From the NCBI RefSeq assembly GCF_003148665.1, contig NZ_QGGQ01000007.1, positions 62,001 through 126,000 of the forward strand: a stretch of 64,000 nt of DNA, written 5' to 3'. The position numbers were made by a program, and so were the translations under genes. Below, piece after piece: positions 56,242 to 64,000 of this stretch (its first letter is position 1; each line of letters starts with the position of its first letter). The notes beneath the pieces were generated by a model. It ran no database searches. It was not told the origin of the DNA and saw nothing but the letters and a program-made list of their open reading frames with translations. The stretch is from Maribacter polysiphoniae (lineage in GTDB: Bacteria > Bacteroidota > Bacteroidia > Flavobacteriales > Flavobacteriaceae).

Positions 56242-56436
56242 TTTATTCCTCAGCATCGACCATTTTTCACTATGAAAAATTTTTGACACCTTCCATACCG
56301 GAAATCAAGCTCTAAACAACCCCCACCAAGCAAGTCCAGATTCTTTGAAACCCAAACTTTCGGGACACTAAAACGATTCCCCATTTCTATTTTTATAACA
56401 CCCCGAACAAATACCTGCGGGTAAAAAATATCGACT

Positions 56437-58059
56437 ATGAAAAAGACACTTTTTTTATCCGCTTTAACCCTTATTGGCATTTTCGTTATTGGGTGTAACA
56501 ATGATGACGACAATAGAACTACAGAACCAAAAAATGACAAGCCCGGGAATTTCACGGTGCAAGTCACTCAAATTACCGCTAATAGCGCAGTACTGACCTG
56601 GAATGTAGCCGTAGACCCCGACAAAGACGAAGTAACCTATACCGTATTTCTGGGAGACAACGAAGTGCAGGCAAATCTGGAGACCACCGAATTTCTTTTA
56701 GAAAACCTTACCGGCCAAACCGATTACAACGGTACGGTAACAGCTTCCGACGGTAATGGGAATACCACTGAGAATACATTTGATTTTACCACGGAAGAGG
56801 ATGAGGAAGAGCCTATCGATGGCGTCTCCATAGCCTGGGAAAAATCCTTCGGGGGTTCTAAAATTGACATGGCCAATTCCTTGCAACTAACGGTCGATGG
56901 CGGGTATATCATAGCGGGTACTTCCGAATCGGATGATGGTGACGTAGGAGGCAACAACGATGCGGAAAACTATTTGGGAGGGGATTTTTGGATCACCAAA
57001 CTGAGTAATTCAGGGGATTTGATGTGGGAAACCAACTTAGGGGGGTCTAGTGATGAGGCAGGGAATGACATACAACAAACCGCAGATGGTGGATATATCG
57101 TAGTAGGAATGACCGATTCCAATGATCAGGATATTAGTGGAGACACCTCCGCTGCCGATGTTTGGATCGTTAAACTGGATGGATCTGGAAATTTGATTTG
57201 GGAAACGAATTACGGTGGAAGTTCCAATGAGGAAGCCACCTCTGTAGCCCAAACCTTGGATGGCGGATATATTGTCGCTGGTTTTTCAGCCTCCTCGGAT
57301 GGCGATGTAGGCGGTAATAACGGAGGATTGGACTATTGGATACTAAAGCTTGATAACGACGGACTATTGGTGTGGGAAAGCCATCTTGGCGGAGCTGCCT
57401 TCGATATTGCAAAATCAGTTGGTCAAACTACCGATGGAGGATATATTGTGGCAGGATATTCCGAATCCATCGATGGAGATGTTGGCGGTAATTATGGGGA
57501 GAAAGATTATTGGGTCGTAAAGTTGGATGCCCTAGGCAATTTGGTTTGGGAAAAACATCTAGGAGGTTCACTTGAGGATTACGCTTATGACATTCATCAA
57601 ACCACGGATCAGGGGTATATCGTAGCGGGGTATTCCGAATCGTCGGATTTTGACGTAAGTGCCAATCACGGAAACAAGGATTACTGGATCGTAAAATTAG
57701 ATACTTCGGGAGAAATAACATGGGAAGCCAATCTTGGGAGCTCCTCTGTTGATGAAGCCCGTTCTATTCAACAAACGGCCGATCAAGGATACATTATTGC
57801 CGGTAGCGCCGGAACAACCGACTTTGATGTGAGCGGCCCCACGAATGGAGGGTTTCTCGATTATTGGATCGTAAAGCTAAATTCGTCCGGTGCATTGTCG
57901 TGGGAAATGAGTTTTGGAAGTCCAGAAAACGATTACGCAAATGCCGTTCAACAAACTACCGACGGTTATATAGTAGCAGGTTATGTTTCGGGTCTCGGAG
58001 GGGATGTCAGTGGCACAGGCAAAGGCCAGTGGGATTATTGGGTAGTAAAACTAGAGTGA
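56437..58059 (+). CDS. lipoprotein with FN3 domain and seven propeller-like repeats
   Basis: 540 aa. Lipobox FVIGC then NNDDDN. Fibronectin type III domain at about residues 35-125 (ITANSAVLTWNVAVDPD). Then seven repeats of about 55 residues each marked by W-x-x-x-[FL]GGS, DGGYI[IV]AG and YW[IV]VKLD. Seven repeats with that signature suggest a seven-bladed propeller. Last of the plus-strand secreted cluster. Start is the first ATG before the signal peptide. Confidence 0.82.
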   Translation: MKKTLFLSALTLIGIFVIGCNNDDDNRTTEPKNDKPGNFTVQVTQITANSAVLTWNVAVDPDKDEVTYTVFLGDNEVQANLETTEFLLENLTGQTDYNGTVTASDGNGNTTENTFDFTTEEDEEEPIDGVSIAWEKSFGGSKIDMANSLQLTVDGGYIIAGTSESDDGDVGGNNDAENYLGGDFWITKLSNSGDLMWETNLGGSSDEAGNDIQQTADGGYIVVGMTDSNDQDISGDTSAADVWIVKLDGSGNLIWETNYGGSSNEEATSVAQTLDGGYIVAGFSASSDGDVGGNNGGLDYWILKLDNDGLLVWESHLGGAAFDIAKSVGQTTDGGYIVAGYSESIDGDVGGNYGEKDYWVVKLDALGNLVWEKHLGGSLEDYAYDIHQTTDQGYIVAGYSESSDFDVSANHGNKDYWIVKLDTSGEITWEANLGSSSVDEARSIQQTADQGYIIAGSAGTTDFDVSGPTNGGFLDYWIVKLNSSGALSWEMSFGSPENDYANAVQQTTDGYIVAGYVSGLGGDVSGTGKGQWDYWVVKLE

Positions 58060-58166
58060 TTATGGCCCATCAGGATTGACTACCGTAAGTAAGACCAGAC
58101 ACAAATAAACCAAACGCCTAACAAAGAACAATCCGAACACTTTGGTTCACATATGTAGTGGCGATA

Positions 58167-59735
58167 TTATTCAAATTTCATCGCTTCAACGTTGAGGTTA
58201 TAATCTTTTCCCTTTAATGTTTCGAACTCATGGATCATTTCAGCAAGTTTCTTTGGATTGGAGGTGGCCAAATTATTTTGTTGCGCCACATCATCTTTTA
58301 AATTATACAGGTAGAACTCAGGAAAGCTCCCTACTTCAATACCTACTTCCTCCTCATAATTAACGCCTTTATACGGGGGGATCATTAACCAATCCCCACT
58401 TCGCAATGCGGTTCTTGATGTCGCTTCAATGATAAGGTTGTCCCTTCCTGTTTTGCTTTTCCCTAAAAATACATCCATTAAGTCTTGACTGTCAGTGGTA
58501 TTGTCCTTGGTACCGACCAAGTCCGCCAAAGAGGCCAACAGATCCATTTGACATACGATCGCATTGGATTCTGCCGGTTGTATCTTTCCTTTCCAATACG
58601 TGATGAGGGGTATTCTTGTGCCAGCTTCAAACAAGCTGTATTTTCCTCCCCTTAGGCCTCCATTGGGATCATGGTTTCCTAGTTTCTCTACGGCATCATC
58701 ATAATAACCATCATTGAGTACCGGCCCATTATCACTGGAGAAGATTACCAGTGTATTATCCAGGATCCCTTCTTCCTCCAGTGTTTTCATGAATTCACCT
58801 ATACACCAATCCGCTTCCAAAATAACATCCCCTCTGGGGCCCATTCCCGATTTTCCGACAAATCTTGGGTTTGGGGTTCGAGGTACATGTGGCTGATTCA
58901 TGGCATAGTACAGAAAGAAAGGCTTGTCTTTGTGCTCTTTGACATATGTTTGGGCTTTATCCAGGAAGGTATCGGCAATATCGATATCACTCCATTTGGC
59001 CGAATCACCACCTTTCATAAAACCAATTCGTGGAATCCCGTTGACAATACTATTGTTATGTCCATGATGCCATTTCATTTTTACCATCTCGGGATTTGTA
59101 ATTGCCGTGGGTTCACCTTTGAAATTATTCTTATAATCGACCGAAATGGGATCTTTGGGATCCAAACCGACAACATTCCCATTTTCAATATAGACGGTAG
59201 GAACCCTATCTTGGGTAGCCGCCAAAATATAGGATTCTTCAAATCCAACTTCATTGGGCCCCGGTGAGACCCTTTCGTTCCAGTTTATAATTCCTGAACC
59301 AAGGCCAAGATGCCATTTTCCGACAATGGCGGTTTGATAGCCTTGTTTTTTAAGCATTTTCGGCAAGGTTTGTTGTTCTGTGCTTATTAATAAGGGTGCT
59401 GTGCCAGGTAATATCTTGGCATCCTTATTTCGCCATGGATACATACCCGTAAGTAAGGCATATCTACTTGGCGTACATGTTGCTGAAGAGGCATAACCAT
59501 TGGTGAATTTAATCCCTTCTGTAGCCAAGGCATCAATATTTGGCGTTTGTAACCCAGTTCCTCCATAGGAACTGATATCCCCATAACCTAAATCATCCAA
59601 ATAAATGACTACGATGTTCGGGTTTTTTGATGGGGCATCAACTTCATTTGTTTTTTCAGTCGGCTTATCCTTGCAACTTAAACCAAGAAGTAAAATAGAT
59701 GCTAGTAACAATAAGGAATGTTTTGAATTTTTCAT
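58167..59735 (-). CDS. sulfatase (arylsulfatase-type, S1 family), lipoprotein
   Basis: 522 aa from ATG 59735 (MKNSKHSLLLL). Lipobox LGLSC with Cys21. Metal-binding DDLGYGD (Asp47, Asp48) and the formylglycine site SSATCTPSRYALLTG with Cys87 in C-T-P-S-R identify a Cys-type sulfatase needing a formylglycine-generating enzyme. It removes sulfate esters, possibly from algal or other sulfated glycans. Minus strand, 312 bases from the FecI gene. Upstream ATG alternatives lie before the signal peptide and are rejected. Confidence 0.92.
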   Translation of the reverse strand: MKNSKHSLLLLASILLLGLSCKDKPTEKTNEVDAPSKNPNIVVIYLDDLGYGDISSYGGTGLQTPNIDALATEGIKFTNGYASSATCTPSRYALLTGMYPWRNKDAKILPGTAPLLISTEQQTLPKMLKKQGYQTAIVGKWHLGLGSGIINWNERVSPGPNEVGFEESYILAATQDRVPTVYIENGNVVGLDPKDPISVDYKNNFKGEPTAITNPEMVKMKWHHGHNNSIVNGIPRIGFMKGGDSAKWSDIDIADTFLDKAQTYVKEHKDKPFFLYYAMNQPHVPRTPNPRFVGKSGMGPRGDVILEADWCIGEFMKTLEEEGILDNTLVIFSSDNGPVLNDGYYDDAVEKLGNHDPNGGLRGGKYSLFEAGTRIPLITYWKGKIQPAESNAIVCQMDLLASLADLVGTKDNTTDSQDLMDVFLGKSKTGRDNLIIEATSRTALRSGDWLMIPPYKGVNYEEEVGIEVGSFPEFYLYNLKDDVAQQNNLATSNPKKLAEMIHEFETLKGKDYNLNVEAMKFE

Positions 59736-60047
59736 ATGTTGGATTTGATATGATAAATTATAATGTATAATACAATGTAGAACTTCTGGTTTAACGCTAA
59801 TCGGATGAATATTTTCCCATCTCAAGAAAGAATGGGGATATATTATTTTAGAAGAAAACCCTCGTTTGATTACTAATGCTATCTGAGATCCAGAATACTT
59901 TATTGTTTTAAAAGCAACAAATGTATTTAAAGTTAAAGATCTATTCGTCTTTATTTCTCAAAACTTCCAATTGTTCGGTGTGATTCTGGGAGGCCTTCTG
60001 TAAAATTGTTTTTGTAGTAGGGAAGAACAAATAAACAATAACCAATG
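59736..60047. other. 312-base gap upstream of the sulfatase
   Basis: No gene. On the minus strand TACATTTG (59925 to 59918) matches the -7 consensus and could start the sulfatase message, with a leader of about 175 bases. Confidence 0.4.
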
Positions 60048-60605
60048 TTAATTCAACAATAGAAATAAAAGTAGACTATCGTCTTTAAAGGCTTCCCGTA
60101 TTTTGGTAAATGCAATCCTCATCTGGGATTCAACGGTTTTAATCGATATTTTCAATTCCAAAGCAATCTCTTTGTACTTTATGCCCTGTATCTTATTCAT
60201 GTGAATGATCTTTCTGCATTCGGGGGGTAGATTTTCAATTACGTACTTTATTTTCTGAATGCGTTTTTCTTGAGCTTCCGAATCTTCCTCAATTCTATCC
60301 CGTAAAGCACGTTCCCAAATTTCGGTCATTATTGTATCCTTCTTTTTTGAAGCATTGATAGTGTCGATAAATATATTGTGGGCAATGGCAAAGAGGTAAC
60401 CTTTGGGTGATTGTGTGTCATCCAATTTTTCTCGATTGATCCAGAGATTTATAAAAGTTTGCTGAACGATATCCTCCGATTGGGTTCTATTATGGCTATA
60501 TGTTGTTATATACGCTACAAGGCGGTTGTAGTACGCATGGAAAAGATATTTATAGGCAAGTCTATCCCCTTTTTTCAAAGCCTTGACTGCATTTATTTCA
60601 TCCAT
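60048..60605 (-). CDS. FecI-type ECF sigma factor
   Basis: 185 aa. Region 2 with SEDIVQQTFINLW and FAIAHNIFIDTIN, region 4 with MNKIQGIKYKEIALELKISI. This is the sigma half of a FecI/FecR regulatory switch; the partner FecR gene is divergent at 60767. In Bacteroidota the sigma, FecR and SusC genes usually share a strand, so the divergence is unusual but not rare. Confidence 0.9.
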   Translation of the reverse strand: MDEINAVKALKKGDRLAYKYLFHAYYNRLVAYITTYSHNRTQSEDIVQQTFINLWINREKLDDTQSPKGYLFAIAHNIFIDTINASKKKDTIMTEIWERALRDRIEEDSEAQEKRIQKIKYVIENLPPECRKIIHMNKIQGIKYKEIALELKISIKTVESQMRIAFTKIREAFKDDSLLLFLLLN

Positions 60606-60766
60606 TTAGTGGGCTTCGTTAATAGCGATTATAGTGTAATGATGGTAATGATAAAAAATATTTCAATTTTTTTTAAGGGTTTTTTAATGTTTTGTAGTAT
60701 AGCTTATGTATGTGTTATAAAGAGGTCTCTAAATTATAACATATATCGAAAAATTTAATCAAATTA

Positions 60767-61894
60767 ATGAAAAAATATATTAGTAAGCTACTAATGGATA
60801 CCATTTCCCAAGATGAGCTTGTCATCTTGAAGAAATGGTTGGAGAATCCCAAAAATCAATCGATTCTTGAGTCATATGTGAAAAATTATCACGATTTGAA
60901 TATGGCGATGCTAAAGGACAATGTGGATGAAGCCTATGAGAAAGTGATTGGACAAATTGAGCAGAGGGAAAGGCCGGTAAAAAAATTGATTCCAAATTGG
61001 ATCAGGTATTCAGCCGCGGTAGTTATCGGTATAGGACTTATGGTTCAATATTATTATTATTCTGAAAAATCCGATACGACTTTAGTACCCAAAGAGGATG
61101 AGATAACATTGGAGTTGGATAATGGGACGATACAGACAATACATACCGGACAGTCAAAAGTAGTTAAGAATGCCGAAGGGAATGTTGTAGGTAAACAAGA
61201 ACAGGACCAGATCGATTATTCCGAAGCAAATAATATCAAGGAATTGGTTTATAATACCTTGAGCCTGCCCAAAGGAAAAACGTTTCGGATAATGTTGTCA
61301 GATGGTACTGCGGTAAATATGAACGCTGGTAGTTCTTTACGGTACCCCGTAAATTTCCGATCAAATGAATCGCGACGGGTTTTTCTTACCGGTGAGGCTT
61401 ATTTTGATGTGGCCAAGGATAAGGAAAGGCCTTTCATTGTGAGTTCAGGTAATCTGGAAGTTGAGGTATTGGGTACTGAATTCAACGTTTCTTCCTATAG
61501 TGAGGATGCCCATATTGAGGTAGTACTTGTCGAGGGTGCGGTAAACCTTAATACAAAGGGGGAATTAGAGGAAAATCCCATTGAGCTTTCACCTGGGCAA
61601 CGGGGTTCTTATTCCCGTGATTCCAAAAACATACATATAGATACTGTAAATACGAATATGTACACTTCGTGGATGCAAGGTCATTTAGTGTTCCGTGAAT
61701 TGACTTTTGACCAAATCCTGACAAAATTGGAACGTCATTATAACATTGAGATTTTGAATACCAATACGGAATTGGGTAAAGTAGTATTCAATGCAAGTTT
61801 CAATGAAGTAAAAATTGAGGAGGTGTTAAGCTTTTTCAATGATACCCATGAAATTGAATATGAAATAAAAAATAATACAGTAATTATCAAATAA
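60767..61894 (+). CDS. FecR-family anti-sigma factor
   Basis: 375 aa. N-terminal cytoplasmic segment (about residues 1-80) that holds the sigma factor, membrane helix SAAVVIGIGLMVQYYYY at about 83-102, FecR domain with KGKTFRIMLSDGTAVNMNAG and RRVFLTGEAYFDVAKD, and C-terminal DUF4974 (FDQILTKLERHYNIEI). Receives the signal from the STN domain of the SusC receptor downstream and releases the FecI factor. Starts at the ATG at 60767. Confidence 0.93.
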   Translation: MKKYISKLLMDTISQDELVILKKWLENPKNQSILESYVKNYHDLNMAMLKDNVDEAYEKVIGQIEQRERPVKKLIPNWIRYSAAVVIGIGLMVQYYYYSEKSDTTLVPKEDEITLELDNGTIQTIHTGQSKVVKNAEGNVVGKQEQDQIDYSEANNIKELVYNTLSLPKGKTFRIMLSDGTAVNMNAGSSLRYPVNFRSNESRRVFLTGEAYFDVAKDKERPFIVSSGNLEVEVLGTEFNVSSYSEDAHIEVVLVEGAVNLNTKGELEENPIELSPGQRGSYSRDSKNIHIDTVNTNMYTSWMQGHLVFRELTFDQILTKLERHYNIEILNTNTELGKVVFNASFNEVKIEEVLSFFNDTHEIEYEIKNNTVIIK

Positions 61895-61971
61895 AGGAAG
61901 TAGAACCCTAAAAAACAGAAAACAAATATGAAATAGTGAAATGAATACAACTGTCGACACTTTGTTTTTAA

Positions 61972-62045
61972 TAAAAAAAACCGGAAAATGTTCGAGCATT
62001 TCCCGGTCGTAAAAAGTGATCGCATTTTTTGCAAACCACAATAAA
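61972..62045 (-). ncRNA. candidate antisense RNA upstream of susC (DonS-like)
   Basis: A hairpin at 61980-62007 (on the minus strand ACCGGGAAATG / CATTTTCCGGT, loop CTCGAA) is followed on the minus strand by eight T, making a terminator for leftward transcription. On that strand the sixth stem position is a G-U pair; on the plus strand it is an A-C mismatch, and no T run follows there. A minus-strand TATTTTTG box (62058 to 62051) predicts a start near 62044, giving about 73 nt antisense to the susC leader. This is the arrangement described for DonS-type RNAs that repress SusC genes in Bacteroides. Inferred, not demonstrated. Confidence 0.5.
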
Positions 62046-62057
62046 ACAATCAAAAAT

Positions 62058-64000
62058 ATGAAAAAACCACAGAACCTATGGAGGTTGAACAAGCCTTTGT
62101 TGAAATTTGACTTAAAAATGAAACTAACTACCTTGTTATTGATTACGGCCTTGTTTGGGTTACATGCCAATAACGGTTATGCTCAAAAGACCAAGGTCAC
62201 ATTGAGCGTTGAGAATTCGAGTGTTCGAAATATTATTGATAATATTGAATCCACTACCGACTTTCGATTTATTTATAAAATCAAGCAAGTTGATTTAAGT
62301 CGTAGGGTATCACTGGATTTGCATGAGGTAAATATTGAAAAAGTACTCAAAAGTTTGTTCAGCACTACGAATACGGTATATAAAATCAGGGGTACCCAAA
62401 TCATTTTAAAACAAGGGGTAAGGACACTCAAGAAGGAGACTGAAAAAGAAGAAGGGGAGGTTCTTAACACACCAGAGCAAGACAACATTGTAACTGGTAA
62501 TATTGTTGATGAGGAAGGCACCCCTTTACCTGGTGCAAGTATTTTGGAAAAAGGAACCACCAATGGGACACAGTCCGATTTTGATGGTAATTATTCAATT
62601 TCCCTAAGTAATCTGAACACAACATTGGTTGTTTCTTATATTGGTTTTGCAACCCAACAGGTGGCGATCAATGGTCGTACCATGATCAATATCAAAATGG
62701 AAGTGGATGCTGCCGGTTTGGATGAAGTTGTCGTTGTAGGTTACGGAAGTGTGAAAAAGAGTGATTTGACAGGTTCTGTTTCTTCCGTTAATTCAGAGGA
62801 TTTAGTTGCTTTTCCTGTTGTTGATGCCACCCAGGCCTTACAGGGTAGGGCAGCCGGGGTTACGGTGCAGTCTACCAATGGTGCACCTGGATCAGAGTAC
62901 AGTATCCAAATCCGTGGTAATACTTCTATTAATGCCGGAAATGATCCTTTAATTGTTGTTGATGGATTTATTGGAGGAACAATGCCTCCTTCTGAGGATA
63001 TTAAGTCCATGGAGATTCTTAAGGATGCTTCTTCCACAGCGATTTATGGAGCTAGAGGGGCTAATGGGGTTGTACTCATAACCACAAAGAGGGGTACTGA
63101 AGGAAAACCACAATTTAGTTTTTCATCATCATATTCTTCCCAGAAGGAGATAAATACGCTTGACCTACTTGATGCGGATCAATTTACAGGCTATATTCAA
63201 GAGCTTTATCCTGATTTTGTTCCGGAATTGACGGGAGCAGGAACAGACTGGCAAGATAAAATATTTAGACCTGGTGGGACACAGAATTACCAGCTTTCAG
63301 TTGCTGGTGGGACAGATAAATTGAATTATTATCTATCTGGGGCAATCTATGATCAGAAAGGTGTTATCAAGGATTCGGATTATAAAAGATATTCCCTTAC
63401 TTCCAATTTGGATTTAAAGGTGTCAGAGTCTGTGAATATTGGAACAAGTTTATTTGCCCGTAGAACCAATCGTAATGGGGTAAGAACCCAAGAAGGCGGA
63501 GATGCTTCCCAAACTGGGGTTGTATCAGGAGCTTATAAATTTTCACCTACCCAAGGGGTTAAAGATGAAAATGGCGATAATTCATTAAGTGTTGTTGGTT
63601 ATCCTATCGATAACCCTTATGCTATGGCAACCGAATACCAAAATGAAGTTGAACAAGATTTATTTCAAGGCAATGTTTATGCGGAAATCGCTCTTGCCGA
63701 AGGTTTGAAGTTTAAGTCTACATTAGGTGTTAAGGTAAGTGGTTCCAGAACGGGTCAGTACTACCCAACAACCTTAGAGCGTGGTAGTAGTACAGGGGGA
63801 GAGGCTACGCTTACTAAAGTTAAGTATACGAGTTTGATCAATGAGAATTACTTGAATTATTCCAAAATATTTGGTGATATTCATGATGTATCATTGATGG
63901 CCGGGTATTCTTACCAAAAAGATAGGACAGAGTATTCAACAACGATTGCTTCCGGCTTTATTTCCGATTCTTTTTCATATTGGAACTTAGGAGCGGGTAC
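62058..64000 (+). CDS. SusC/RagA-type TonB-linked outer membrane protein, partial
   Basis: At least 647 aa; the gene runs off the window. Long-type signal peptide (MKKPQNLWRLNKP...LKMKLTTLLLITALFGL). STN domain at about residues 45-115 (KVTLSVENSSVRNIIDNIES) indicates signalling to FecR. Carboxypeptidase-like domain at about 145-215, TonB box LDEVVVVGYG, then the plug (GRAAGVTVQS and IVVDGFIGG) and the start of the barrel. Imports a large glycan or peptide, probably with a SusD partner beyond the window. Confidence 0.95.
   Translation, partial: MKKPQNLWRLNKPLLKFDLKMKLTTLLLITALFGLHANNGYAQKTKVTLSVENSSVRNIIDNIESTTDFRFIYKIKQVDLSRRVSLDLHEVNIEKVLKSLFSTTNTVYKIRGTQIILKQGVRTLKKETEKEEGEVLNTPEQDNIVTGNIVDEEGTPLPGASILEKGTTNGTQSDFDGNYSISLSNLNTTLVVSYIGFATQQVAINGRTMINIKMEVDAAGLDEVVVVGYGSVKKSDLTGSVSSVNSEDLVAFPVVDATQALQGRAAGVTVQSTNGAPGSEYSIQIRGNTSINAGNDPLIVVDGFIGGTMPPSEDIKSMEILKDASSTAIYGARGANGVVLITTKRGTEGKPQFSFSSSYSSQKEINTLDLLDADQFTGYIQELYPDFVPELTGAGTDWQDKIFRPGGTQNYQLSVAGGTDKLNYYLSGAIYDQKGVIKDSDYKRYSLTSNLDLKVSESVNIGTSLFARRTNRNGVRTQEGGDASQTGVVSGAYKFSPTQGVKDENGDNSLSVVGYPIDNPYAMATEYQNEVEQDLFQGNVYAEIALAEGLKFKSTLGVKVSGSRTGQYYPTTLERGSSTGGEATLTKVKYTSLINENYLNYSKIFGDIHDVSLMAGYSYQKDRTEYSTTIASGFISDSFSYWNLGAG

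Overview
The window is chromosomal DNA of a member of the Bacteroidota, most likely a marine Flavobacteriaceae. The evidence is a SusC-type TonB receptor next to a FecI/FecR pair, a hybrid two-component regulator, many lipoproteins with acidic residues after the lipobox, promoter-like TAnnTTTG boxes, and several small protein families I associate with flavobacteria. No rRNA, tRNA, CRISPR array or phage is visible.

Layout. 1-16,600 is mostly housekeeping: a secreted Arg/Ser-rich protein, uvrA, two near-identical ECF sigma factor cassettes each followed by a paralogous 47-aa protein, nth, bcp, an MBL hydrolase, and a minus-strand run (BatA-like VWA protein, a metal-site-deficient dihydroorotase homologue, a small membrane protein, an esterase), then a GT2 glycosyltransferase. 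16,600-25,400 holds a PepSY membrane protein next to a 76-codon relic of a TonB receptor, a DUF2238-like protein, a MarR regulator with two operator-like palindromes, DUF3592-like proteins and a polysaccharide lyase family 8 enzyme. 25,400-31,600 holds an EF-hand/YHYH lipoprotein, a BNR-repeat gene cut off by a REP-type element, the REP-associated tyrosine transposase itself, and an S9 peptidase. 31,600-41,500 is accessory: DUF3592, a probably frameshifted gene, a homocysteine methyltransferase homologue, a lipoprotein-PEBP-YHYH operon, GNAT, DinB and a zincin-like protein. 40,780-44,350 is rich in REP-like hairpins, gene fragments and tandem duplications, and also contains a cobalamin riboswitch in front of a surface lipoprotein. 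44,450-52,300 holds a hotdog thioesterase, two tiny membrane proteins, a lone receiver protein, a 1298-aa hybrid sensor/AraC regulator and a GAF/AraC regulator. 52,600-58,060 is a run of six secreted proteins, mostly lipoproteins, two of them collagen-like. 58,160-64,000 has a sulfatase, a divergent FecI sigma factor, FecR and the start of a SusC receptor, as expected at the edge of a polysaccharide or sulfated-glycan utilisation locus.

The observations I rate highest are: (1) a minus-strand-oriented terminator and a minus-strand promoter box flanking the susC start, predicting a roughly 75-nt antisense RNA; (2) the transposase/REP family and the truncated genes at its hairpins; (3) duplicated sigma factor plus 47-aa protein cassettes; (4) a TonB receptor collapsed to its signal peptide and last strand; (5) the surface lipoprotein cluster with collagen-like stalks. 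All functional calls are by motif reading and memory of families; no search was run.
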